From CAYUYH01 sp964449175 (lineage in GTDB: Bacteria; Planctomycetota; Phycisphaerae; SM23-33): a DNA stretch of 17,156 nt. Under the pieces are notes generated by a model. The model had not been told where the DNA came from. It saw only the letters and a list, made by a program, of their open reading frames with translations, and searched no databases. Below, piece after piece: positions 8,173 through 13,653 of the stretch. The number at the start of each line of letters is the position of its first letter. Position 1 is the first letter of the stretch. The position numbers and the translations under genes were made by a program. The DNA lies in contig CAYUYH010000022.1 in assembly GCA_964449175.1 (NCBI GenBank), forward strand, positions 1-17,156. Reading direction: 5' to 3'.

Positions 8173-10206
8173 TCATGGGAAGATGGCGTAGCGTGGCAAT
8201 TGCAGGCCGGTGGAGGCATAGTAGACGGCCCCCACCACCATGCCGATCAACGCAGCCAGGAAGTCCCCGGCGATGATCCCGAACATCAGCGGCTTGAGGC
8301 GCTGGTAGAGCCCGTAGCCCCCTAGTCGCGTCACAGCCGTCTTGATCCCCCAGCCGGCAAGGAAGGACGGGCTGTTGTGCGCCGCCGCAGTCGTGTCCCA
8401 CAGCAGCACCATGACCGGATGTATCGGCCACCAACTGAACCGCAGTCGCAGGCCGCCGAGGATCAGCACCAGCGCCACGCCAGTCCCCGCCGACCAGAGG
8501 AACTTCTTGTCCGGGCGAATCCGGGCGAGCCTGGCCAGCGGCGAGAGGTTGACCGACTCGGCCAGCTCGCCGGTGAGCTTCAGCTCGGTGATGGCCTTGG
8601 ACGCCGGGTCGAAGCTCATCCGCGGGATGCGGCGGAACGTGAAGTCCCTGCTCGGCAGGCCGTAGTTGTAGCTCGCCCACAGCACGATCACCAACGCCGG
8701 CGCCAGGCACAGCCCGTAGGTCAGGGCGGCCGGGCGGCCCAGGCGCGACGCCCGCAGGCCGGTCTTCTCGGCGATGCGCAGGCCGTTGACGAAATACGGC
8801 ATCAGCGCCTGCCCGACGTCGATGCTCAGCACCGCGCACAGCATGCCGGCCATGATTATCGCCTTCGGGCCGAGGGCGAACGAGCCCATCAGCCCCAGCA
8901 GCACGCCCAGCGGCTGCCATCGCGGCTGAATGTAGTACAGCCCCGTCTCGGCCGTGATCCGGGCCACGCAGACGTAGACCATCAGGATCATGGCCAGCAC
9001 GCCGATCGCCAGCGGCCAGTCCAGCCCAAGCGAGATGAGTATCGCCGTCATCGCCGCGAAGCAGAGGATGAGTATCCGGCACGCCCAAATAGCCGACCGC
9101 TCGACGCGGTCTCCGCGGCGGCCCGTCACAGCCGCGGCCAAAACCTGCCGGTAGTATCGCCGCCCCGTGTACAGCAGTATCAGCACGAAGGCCATGTAGC
9201 TGCCCGCGCGCTGCCAGCCGCCAAGCCCGCCGGACATGATGTTCGATGAGACGTCGAACCCCCTCGCCAGCAGCACGGCCATCACCAGCACGGAGATGAT
9301 CTGCGTGATGCCCACGGATAGCGAGACGTCGCTGGCCAGGAAGTACGCGAACGCGACCAGCGCGAAGTAGAACCGCGGCTGAAGCAGCGACCCGCCGAAC
9401 GGCGTGTTCAGGATGTTGGGGAACTTCTCGCCCACCGCAAGGAAGTCGAATACCGTGGGGATGGAGATGCCGGTCTGGCACCAGACGTTCAGGCTGTTGA
9501 CCATTCGGATCGCCAACACGCCGCCCAGGCCTATCCAGAATACGCGAGCCCGGAAGACCGGCGCGATGGCTCGGCCTTCGGGGCGGTTCATCATCGCCGC
9601 GGCGAATTCCGGGATCGGATACCGCAGCCGCTCGTGCGTGGACCACTGGCGGTGGACGATCAGGGCCAGGCACAGCGCCGACGCGGCCATCATCACCACC
9701 AGCGGCATCCACGTCGCCAGCGGCGCAGCCCAGCCGGACCATGGCACGCGGTCGAGGCCGATGAGTTGGCCAGGCCGTCCGATGCCCGTCAGCAGCGGCT
9801 CGTGGACGGCTCGGTCGTATCGCCCTCCCCCGGCGAGCATGGGCGGGGGGACGTAGCTGAGCACGCCGTTGTTGCGCCAGCCGGCGTCGACCGAGTTCCA
9901 GTATGCCGGCAGCGAGATCGTCTGCGTGAAGTGGCTCAGCAGGCCGAGGCTGGGGATGCTGCACGCCACGAGCATCAGCACCACGACGACGGCCAGCTCG
10001 CGCGCCCGCAGAGCGAGACTGCGGCGAAGCTTGTGCAGCAGCGGATTTGTCAGCGCCGCGACGACCACCAGCGTGCCGAACACGCTCGCCGGCGCCTGGT
10101 TGCCGGCAATCAGGCTCTCAAGCCCAGCGACGTTCCGCACCAGGTAGCCCAGACAAGATATGAACAAGGCACCCAGCAGTCCGATGATCACCGCGCGTAC
10201 GGTCAT
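8173..10206 (-). CDS. DUF6785/DUF6784 family polytopic membrane protein
   Basis: A 677-residue protein with many TM segments, of the DUF6785 (N-terminal) plus DUF6784 (C-terminal) type that I associate with PVC bacteria and Armatimonadota; it is often thought to be transporter-like, but its substrate is unknown. Evidence: ARELAVVVVLMLVACSIPSLGLL near the N-terminus, YWNSVDAGW, the charged loop ERLRYPIPEFAAAMM, ARITAETGLYYIQPRW in the middle, and the C-terminal FSWWPIHPVMVLLWDT ... FLAGWGIKTAVTRLGGYGLYQRLKPLMFGIIAGDF typical of DUF6784. I prefer the ATG at 10206 because GAGGG sits 8 nt upstream; a GTG at 10215 would add three residues but has no ribosome site. A TATAAT promoter and a 10-bp dyad precede it. 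Length is normal for the family. Confidence 0.85.
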   Translation of the reverse strand: MTVRAVIIGLLGALFISCLGYLVRNVAGLESLIAGNQAPASVFGTLVVVAALTNPLLHKLRRSLALRARELAVVVVLMLVACSIPSLGLLSHFTQTISLPAYWNSVDAGWRNNGVLSYVPPPMLAGGGRYDRAVHEPLLTGIGRPGQLIGLDRVPWSGWAAPLATWMPLVVMMAASALCLALIVHRQWSTHERLRYPIPEFAAAMMNRPEGRAIAPVFRARVFWIGLGGVLAIRMVNSLNVWCQTGISIPTVFDFLAVGEKFPNILNTPFGGSLLQPRFYFALVAFAYFLASDVSLSVGITQIISVLVMAVLLARGFDVSSNIMSGGLGGWQRAGSYMAFVLILLYTGRRYYRQVLAAAVTGRRGDRVERSAIWACRILILCFAAMTAILISLGLDWPLAIGVLAMILMVYVCVARITAETGLYYIQPRWQPLGVLLGLMGSFALGPKAIIMAGMLCAVLSIDVGQALMPYFVNGLRIAEKTGLRASRLGRPAALTYGLCLAPALVIVLWASYNYGLPSRDFTFRRIPRMSFDPASKAITELKLTGELAESVNLSPLARLARIRPDKKFLWSAGTGVALVLILGGLRLRFSWWPIHPVMVLLWDTTAAAHNSPSFLAGWGIKTAVTRLGGYGLYQRLKPLMFGIIAGDFLAALIGMVVGAVYYASTGLQLPRYAIFP

Positions 10207-10214
10207 TCGCCTCA

Positions 10215-10251
10215 CCCTCGCCGCACCGCAAACCCAGCGCCGCGGCGAGGG
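10215..10251. promoter_or_regulatory. 10-bp perfect dyad at DUF6785 transcription/translation start
   Basis: CCCTCGCCGC (10215-10224) and GCGGCGAGGG (10242-10251) form a perfect 10-bp inverted repeat with a 17-nt spacer. It overlaps the predicted transcription start and, on the mRNA sense strand, its second arm contains the GAGGG that serves the ATG at 10206. It could be an operator or an RNA hairpin covering the ribosome site. Confidence 0.5.
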
Positions 10252-10253
10252 CG

Positions 10254-10282
10254 ATTATAGGCCGAGCTCGCGATGACGTGAA
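10254..10282 (-). promoter_or_regulatory. Sigma70-type promoter of the DUF6785 gene
   Basis: A perfect TATAAT (10259-10254) on the minus strand is preceded after 17 nt by TTCACG (10282-10277), which keeps four of six consensus -35 bases. It is the best -10 box seen in the window. Confidence 0.65.
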
Positions 10283-10292
10283 TACTGCGCAA

Positions 10293-10739
10293 TCATCGGG
10301 ATCTCTCCCACGGGCGCGGCGAGGCCGCCACATCTGCCCATATCCCCACTATGGCGCCGACAACGGCCAGCGGAGTAGCAGCAGCTGAACCTATGAGTCT
10401 GAAAGCAAACCACGACCACCCCGGCGAAAGCCCGTAGCCCCAAGCCGCAAGCAGCATGCCGCCTGTGCAAGCGACCCCGGCAATCACGCCAAGGAACACA
10501 CCTAGCACAGCGTTCTTCAGTCGCCACGCCACGCACACCACGCACACGAAGAGGATGGCCGACATAAGCAGGAAGTATCCCTCGTCGGAATCGAAGAAGC
10601 GAAAGTACCAGAGAGACAGGCTCCCCAGGGCAGCAGTCGCACCGCCTGTCCCTGCCAGCCACGCTGCCTTGGCGGCGCGACTGGGCCTGCGACGGCTTGT
10701 ATGCCTGATTCCCGCGTCTTCAGACGCTTCCGTGTCCAC
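10293..10739 (-). CDS. Hypothetical small integral membrane protein
   Basis: A 148-residue protein I do not recognise. The N-terminal 25 residues are basic and soluble (RRRPSRAAKAAW), followed by four hydrophobic segments at about 27-46, 54-72, 77-100 and 108-135, with short charged turns (RRLKN-like) between them. No domain is visible. The start is the GTG at 10739: GGGAG lies 8 nt upstream (10752-10748), and a promoter at 10775-10802 with a 16-nt spacer precedes it. These signals, rather than homology, are the main support that the gene is real. It stands alone between the GNAT gene and DUF6785. Confidence 0.7.
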   Translation of the reverse strand: MDTEASEDAGIRHTSRRRPSRAAKAAWLAGTGGATAALGSLSLWYFRFFDSDEGYFLLMSAILFVCVVCVAWRLKNAVLGVFLGVIAGVACTGGMLLAAWGYGLSPGWSWFAFRLIGSAAATPLAVVGAIVGIWADVAASPRPWERSR

Positions 10740-10774
10740 AGCCCCAACTCCCTACACGCCCCCCGACCCGGAGT

Positions 10775-10802
10775 ATTCTACGCCGCCGCAGGAAACCGGC
10801 AA
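10775..10802 (-). promoter_or_regulatory. Sigma70-type promoter for the small membrane protein gene
   Basis: TTGCCG (10802-10797) and TAGAAT (10780-10775) on the minus strand are separated by 16 nt, about 35 nt upstream of the GTG start at 10739. Confidence 0.55.
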
Positions 10803-10857
10803 AGGTCATCCGTCTCGGCGGGCCTGGACGATGAGCAAGTAGGCCCAGATTCGCGTG

Positions 10858-11307
10858 TCAGCTGCCGCGGGCAGGCGGCGGGGCCCCGCTTGCGCGGGAG
10901 TAGTCCCGGACGACCATGCCCACGGACCTCGTCATACCGCACCTGGCGTAGAAAGACTGCATCTCCGGGTCGCACGTCACGTCAATACAAGGGTAGTCGC
11001 CCAGGATTTGCAGCATCCGCCGGAGCAGCTCAGTGCCGATGCCCCTCCGACGGTAGGCGGGGAGGACCTCCAGCATCGGGAGGAATGCCGAGTTACAGCC
11101 GTCGGCCAGGGCGTTGATGAAGCCGACGACCGTGCCGAGCCGATCATCGACAGCCAGGACGACATGGCTACTGTCGCGCAACACGCCCAGGTGCTGCTGT
11201 CGAGTGAGCGGCCGGCGCCAGCCCTCGAAGAACCCTTCCAGCATACCCTCCTCTACGCCGGCCAACGAAGTGGTGTACGTCACGCCCGCAGTACTTGAGT
11301 CAGTCAT
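10858..11307 (-). CDS. GNAT family N-acetyltransferase
   Basis: A 149-residue cytoplasmic protein of the GNAT fold, which transfers an acetyl group from acetyl-CoA to an amine. The acetyl-CoA pyrophosphate-binding motif is RRRGIG at 86-91 (YRRRGIGTELLRRML), preceded by beta-4, LPMLEVLPAY (76-85). The C-terminal part has FYARCGM (about 118-124), common at the end of the fold. VVGFINALADG (60-70) forms the preceding strand. The start codon overlaps the stop of the upstream membrane-protein gene in an ATGA (11307-11304), so the two are translated together. The substrate is unknown. The length is normal for a single-domain GNAT. Confidence 0.9.
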   Translation of the reverse strand: MTDSSTAGVTYTTSLAGVEEGMLEGFFEGWRRPLTRQQHLGVLRDSSHVVLAVDDRLGTVVGFINALADGCNSAFLPMLEVLPAYRRRGIGTELLRRMLQILGDYPCIDVTCDPEMQSFYARCGMTRSVGMVVRDYSRASGAPPPARGS

Positions 11308-11834
11308 GCTGCAGCTCCTGTAGCGCCGCGCTTGGAAGCGGCGATGGCGGTGGTGATGAGCGTCTTGCCGACAACGGCTGAGCCGACGACGGCGGCGAAG
11401 AACCCCAGCATCGTGCAGAACGGCCAGGGCACGAACTCCGGCACGCCGAAGTCATGCCCGCCCTTGGCCGTCAGGATCGGCCAGCCGCCCGCAGCCATCA
11501 CGACGAGCACCGAGGCGAACGACACCGCCGGCAGGGACGTGTACAGCCCCACGCGCAGCGACGAGGCGACCCGCTGCCGCCGCGGCAGGTGCCGCAGCTT
11601 CCGGGCGAACACGACGCCCCACACCGCCGCCAACGCAAAGTTCAGCACGTTCGTGGCCATGCTGGCGCTGAAGGCTGCGCCCTCAGCCAGGTAGATGCCC
11701 CACAGCGCGAGCAGCCAGGGCAGGAATCGCCCGCCCGGACGGACGGCTGCCAGGTGCCGCGCCAGCAGCGGGGCGAACACAGCCGCGAAGGCTGCGTTGG
11801 TCGCCAAGAGAACAGGTATGACCACCTCGTCCAT
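11304..11834 (-). CDS. Hypothetical membrane protein coupled to GNAT gene
   Basis: A 176-residue protein with five or so hydrophobic segments (for example EVVIPVLLATNAAFAAVFAPLLA at the N-terminus, WLLALWGIYLAEGAAF, FALAAVWGVVFA, GLYTSLPAVSFASVLVVMAAGG and the C-terminal FCTMLGFFAAVVGSAVVGKTLI). I do not recognise the family. The ATG at 11834 is preferred because GGGAG lies 9 nt upstream (11848-11844); a GTG at 11861 is in frame but lacks a ribosome site. Its TGA overlaps the ATG of the GNAT gene, so the pair likely acts together, although nothing in the sequence says how. Confidence 0.72.
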   Translation of the reverse strand: MDEVVIPVLLATNAAFAAVFAPLLARHLAAVRPGGRFLPWLLALWGIYLAEGAAFSASMATNVLNFALAAVWGVVFARKLRHLPRRQRVASSLRVGLYTSLPAVSFASVLVVMAAGGWPILTAKGGHDFGVPEFVPWPFCTMLGFFAAVVGSAVVGKTLITTAIAASKRGATGAAA

Positions 11835-11894
11835 CGCGCGATTCTCCCAGGCCGCTGCCACTGCCGCACACGTCGGCCTGGCGCTGTCAGGACT

Positions 11895-11960
11895 GGCTTC
11901 TTAGCCTGCTTGGTGAGGCGCGGTGGGGGGGCATCCCCCCCCCCCGGCCACCCCAACGCC
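11895..11960. repeat. GC-rich hairpin element, left copy
   Basis: Begins GGCTTCTTAGCCTGCTTGGT and contains a hairpin of seven Gs and more than seven Cs around CAT (11925-11941). Its opening resembles the element at 12036-12082 on the other side of the gap. Confidence 0.5.
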
Positions 11961-11986
11961 TTCGCCTGCCGCTGCGCGCCTCTGCG

Positions 11987-11996
11987 NNNNNNNNNN
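11987..11996. other. Assembly gap (10 Ns)
   Basis: Ten Ns, a conventional placeholder for a scaffold join of unknown length. The surrounding GC-rich repeats probably caused the break, so sequence may be missing here and linkage across it is less certain. Confidence 0.98.
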
Positions 11997-12035
11997 GCCC
12001 ACGGCCGCACAGGGGGGCGGGGCGCGGCCTGGCCT

Positions 12036-12082
12036 GGGTTCTTGGCGTGGTTGGTGCGCCGGGGTGGGGCCCCGGCCCCACC
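12036..12082. repeat. GC-rich hairpin element, right copy
   Basis: Begins CTGGGTTCTTGGCGTGGTTG and ends in a perfect 9-bp stem GGTGGGGCC-CC-GGCCCCACC (12063-12082). It resembles the left copy in order and composition (TTCTT-GC-TG-TTGGTG then a G-rich arm). Confidence 0.5.
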
Positions 12083-12275
12083 GCGAGGCAAGCCATCACG
12101 TTTGGCCTTGCTGGTGGCAGGGCAGGAGCCCCGCCACCCCCCAACGTGGCCACGACGCCAATTCTACGAACGGTCAGGGGGAATTGTGCTCATTTCGCCC
12201 CCGCCCGCAAGAGCGACAACACACGCCCAATTGCCGTGTGGCGCCATGGGCGCGGGGTGAGACTCTAGCGCCTGC

Positions 12276-12521
12276 CTAGGTCGCACTACGAACGGTGACA
12301 ATCGCGATGGTGGCAGTTGCTGCCACGCTAGCAATCGAGACAATCAATGCTGCAATCGTCAATACAAAGCGGATCGTATCTCGCTTCTGTTCCCGGCGGT
12401 AGTCGCCCTGCGTTCGCCAAGGGTTGTCCCCAGATGGCATTGGAATCAACTCGACGCCGAGCAGTTTATTCTCCGTCAACGGCAGGTTCGTCACTTCGGT
12501 CTTGTGGATGTCGTCTGTCAT
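12276..12521 (-). CDS. Single-pass membrane microprotein, hypothetical
   Basis: An 81-residue protein, unrecognised. The N-terminal 50 residues are polar, with NKLLGVELIPMPSGDNPWRTQGDYRREQKR, and one strong TM helix follows (about 52-76, FVLTIAALIVSIASVAATATIAIV). The positively charged RREQKRDTIR just before the helix suggests the N-terminus stays in the cytoplasm. The ATG at 12521 has a textbook GGAGG 9 nt upstream, which is my main reason for calling it. It stands between the scaffold gap and the tRNA-Pro/GIY-YIG locus, with no partner gene nearby. Confidence 0.65.
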   Translation of the reverse strand: MTDDIHKTEVTNLPLTENKLLGVELIPMPSGDNPWRTQGDYRREQKRDTIRFVLTIAALIVSIASVAATATIAIVTVRSAT

Positions 12522-12602
12522 CTGGACAGGCCTCCAAAACAGTAACTAGACGAGACTGCGTTTACCCAGGTTCGACGGCCATATCCAGAACATACCCCCA
12601 CG

Positions 12603-12719
12603 ACCAGAGAGTAGAAAGCAGAGAGTACACCGCAGGAGAGGGTGACCTGCGATTTCGCGTCGGCACAAGACCCGGGGCGTCAGCCTCTGGTCTACTATCT
12701 ACTCTCGACTTTCTCCTGC
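12603..12719. repeat. Imperfect purine-rich inverted repeat
   Basis: The left arm (12603-12627, ACCAGAGAGTAGAAAGCAGAG...) is an imperfect reverse complement of the right arm (12685-12719, CTCTGGTCTACTATCTACTC...). Between them is a perfect 6-bp hairpin CGCAGG...CCTGCG (12631-12651). No gene is visible in 12522-12740; the repeat lies downstream of the tRNA-Pro/GIY-YIG units, where it could end their transcript. Confidence 0.45.
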
Positions 12720-12722
12720 TCT

Positions 12723-12741
12723 AGTGCCACTTCGCGGCACT
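12723..12741 (-). terminator. Weak hairpin after last tRNA-like end
   Basis: AGTGCC-(7 nt)-GGCACT forms a 6-bp stem immediately after the last tRNA-like 3' end. There is no T-run, so it may be a processing or Rho-type end rather than an intrinsic terminator. Confidence 0.3.
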
Positions 12742-12799
12742 CGGGGCGAGAGGATTCGAACCTCCGACCTGTCGCCGCGGCGACCGCTCTAGCTGAGCT
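12741..12799 (-). pseudogene. tRNA-Pro-like 3' portion, distal copy
   Basis: Reads as a tRNA without its 5' acceptor strand: D-arm GCTC...GAGC with a 5-nt loop, anticodon-type stem GTCGC/GCGAC with only a 4-nt loop (CGCG), variable loop AGGTC, T-arm GGAGG-TTCGAAT-CCTCT, 3' strand CGCCCCG and discriminator A. The T-arm and acceptor strand match the tRNA-Pro at 13361-13436. The GIY-YIG stop codon TAG lies inside the D-loop. It cannot decode. Confidence 0.8.
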
Positions 12800-13046
12800 C
12801 GGCCAGCAGCTTGCCGAGTTCTTCCCGTCCCCGCCCGGTCTTGAGGAACCGTTCTCGTCGAACGGCCTCGGCACGGGTCGCGAAGTGCTCCACACGGACG
12901 ACCTGCCACGGCACACCGTATCGCGTGGCCTTGCTTTGTCCGGCATTGTGCCGGGCAAGCCGATCTTCCAGGTCAGCCGTCGAGCCGGTGTAGAGCCTGC
13001 CGGCTGACGGACTCCAAAGCACGTACACGCAATACGATCCACCCAT
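12789..13046 (-). CDS. Small GIY-YIG nuclease family protein, copy 2
   Basis: An 85-residue single-domain GIY-YIG protein, identical in sequence to the copy at 13099-13356 except for one synonymous change (GGT for GGC at codon 2). The GIY motif is YCVYVL (tyrosine 8), YIG is YTG (19-21), arginine 29 and H33-N34 follow, and the catalytic glutamate is E65 in RRERFLKTGRG. These are UPF0213/YhbQ-like proteins, with a nuclease fold but mostly unknown targets. The ATG is 5 nt after the tRNA-like 3' end of the other unit and there is no Shine-Dalgarno. The final codons (E-L-S-stop) are within the next tRNA-like D-arm. Longer frames open upstream only because the repeat is read through. Confidence 0.9.
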   Translation of the reverse strand: MGGSYCVYVLWSPSAGRLYTGSTADLEDRLARHNAGQSKATRYGVPWQVVRVEHFATRAEAVRRERFLKTGRGREELGKLLAELS

Positions 13047-13050
13047 TGAC

Positions 13051-13109
13051 TCGGGGCGAGAGGATTCTAACCTCCGACCTGTCGCCGCGGCGACCGCTCT
13101 AGCTGAGCT
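13051..13109 (-). pseudogene. tRNA-Pro-like 3' portion, proximal copy
   Basis: Same structure as the copy at 12741-12799: shortened D-loop, 4-nt anticodon loop (CGCG) on a GTCGC/GCGAC stem, variable loop AGGTC, T-arm and 3' acceptor strand with A. Here the T-loop reads TTAGAAT because of a C56-to-A change at 13068, which would break the normal T-loop/D-loop contact. The other copy keeps TTCGAAT. Confidence 0.8.
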
Positions 13110-13356
13110 CGGCCAGCAGCTTGCCGAGTTCTTCCCGTCCCCGCCCGGTCTTGAGGAACCGTTCTCGTCGAACGGCCTCGGCACGGGTCGCGAAGTGCTC
13201 CACACGGACGACCTGCCACGGCACACCGTATCGCGTGGCCTTGCTTTGTCCGGCATTGTGCCGGGCAAGCCGATCTTCCAGGTCAGCCGTCGAGCCGGTG
13301 TAGAGCCTGCCGGCTGACGGACTCCAAAGCACGTACACGCAATACGATCCGCCCAT
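13099..13356 (-). CDS. Small GIY-YIG nuclease family protein, copy 1 (directly after tRNA-Pro)
   Basis: An 85-residue GIY-YIG protein: CVYVL with tyrosine 8, LYTGSTADLEDRLARHN (18-34), catalytic glutamate 65, then KTGRGREEL (69-77). I recall such small proteins as common near tRNA and rRNA genes in draft genomes, sometimes in several near-identical copies, but their role is not known to me. The ATG at 13356 is 5 nt downstream of the 3' end of the tRNA-Pro gene and no Shine-Dalgarno precedes it, so the ORF would be transcribed from the tRNA promoter and could become leaderless after 3' tRNA processing. A frame reading through the tRNA adds a spurious N-terminus. A possible role is cutting tRNA-Pro-type DNA sites; that is inference. 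Confidence 0.9.
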   Translation of the reverse strand: MGGSYCVYVLWSPSAGRLYTGSTADLEDRLARHNAGQSKATRYGVPWQVVRVEHFATRAEAVRRERFLKTGRGREELGKLLAELS

Positions 13357-13360
13357 TGAC

Positions 13361-13436
<76 letters not shown>

Positions 13437-13447
13437 CCTGCGAGCAC

Positions 13448-13476
13448 ATTCTCTCCCCGTTGCACTGCCCGGTCAA
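13448..13476 (-). promoter_or_regulatory. tRNA-Pro promoter
   Basis: TTGACC (13476-13471), 17-nt spacer, GAGAAT (13453-13448) on the minus strand, with the mature tRNA 5' end 11 nt further on. The same boxes and spacer occur before the 5'-half tRNA remnant at 13568. Confidence 0.75.
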
Positions 13477-13520
13477 GCGCACCCCTCATACACAGCATGG
13501 CGGCGGCGTTCAGAAGGGAG

Positions 13521-13568
13521 CGACCTGTCGCCACGGCGACTCGACGTGTCGAGCTGAGCTACGCCCCG
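13521..13568 (-). pseudogene. 5'-half tRNA-Pro-like remnant
   Basis: Starts with the same acceptor 5' strand and D-arm as tRNA-Pro (CGGGGCGTAGCTCAGCT), then CGACACGTCGA in place of the normal D-loop, then GTCGCCGTGGCGAC with the same shortened anticodon arm as the 3' halves at 12741 and 13051 (20-nt CGACCTGTCGCC.CGGCGAC shared, one mismatch). The T-arm and 3' acceptor strand are missing. It has its own promoter. The three pieces together would make one whole tRNA-like gene. Confidence 0.75.
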
Positions 13569-13579
13569 TCTGCGGCAGT

Positions 13580-13608
13580 ATTCTCCATCGGCTTGGTCGC
13601 GGGGTCAA
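13580..13608 (-). promoter_or_regulatory. Promoter of the 5'-half tRNA remnant
   Basis: TTGACC (13608-13603), 17-nt spacer, GAGAAT (13585-13580) on the minus strand, the same as the tRNA-Pro promoter, and both are preceded by GCGC. It indicates that the remnant came from a duplicated tRNA transcription unit. Confidence 0.65.
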
Positions 13609-13632
13609 GCGCACCGGTTTGCACGCCCCGCG

Positions 13633-13652
13633 CGGCCCGGGCGGGCGGGCCG
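13633..13652 (-). terminator. GC-rich hairpin right after the fused MFS gene
   Basis: CGGCCCG-(6 nt)-CGGGCCG, a perfect 7-bp stem starting 1 nt after the stop codon of the gene ending at 13654. There is no T-run, so I give it as a weak terminator candidate. Confidence 0.35.
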
Positions 13653-13653
13653 G

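Larger units (their letters stand above)
11835..12275. other. Repeat-rich intergenic region containing a scaffold gap
   Basis: No gene is supported here. The region holds two related GC-rich hairpin elements, a gap of 10 Ns, and near 12162-12172 a CTACGAACGGT that recurs at 12285-12295 inside the next gene. Open frames that cross the Ns are translations of the repeats. Confidence 0.6.
12741..13360 (-). repeat. Two tandem 310-bp units, each GIY-YIG ORF plus tRNA-Pro-like 3' end
   Basis: Positions 12741-13050 and 13051-13360 are direct repeats of 310 bp with two differences that I can see: G/T at 12758/13068 and A/G at 13041/13351. The next base, 13361, begins the same 30-nt tRNA-Pro 3' end again, so that end appears three times at exact 310-bp spacing. 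Each unit runs, in the minus direction, from 5 nt before the ATG to the discriminator base of a tRNA-like end. The near identity implies a recent tandem duplication, a second insertion at the same point, or an assembly artefact. Confidence 0.95.

Noticed and set aside
8135..9964. 609-residue minus-strand frame overlapping DUF6785 in another frame
   Set aside because: Arg/Ala/Gly-rich out-of-frame shadow; the true frame has TM helices and DUF6784 motifs.
11454..12260. Open frames that cross the Ns
   Set aside because: They contain undetermined residues and translate GC-rich hairpin repeats; both sides may not even be contiguous.
12741..12799. The tRNA-like pieces as functional tRNA genes
   Set aside because: They lack the 5' acceptor strand and a 7-nt anticodon loop, so they cannot decode; annotated as tRNA-like remnants.
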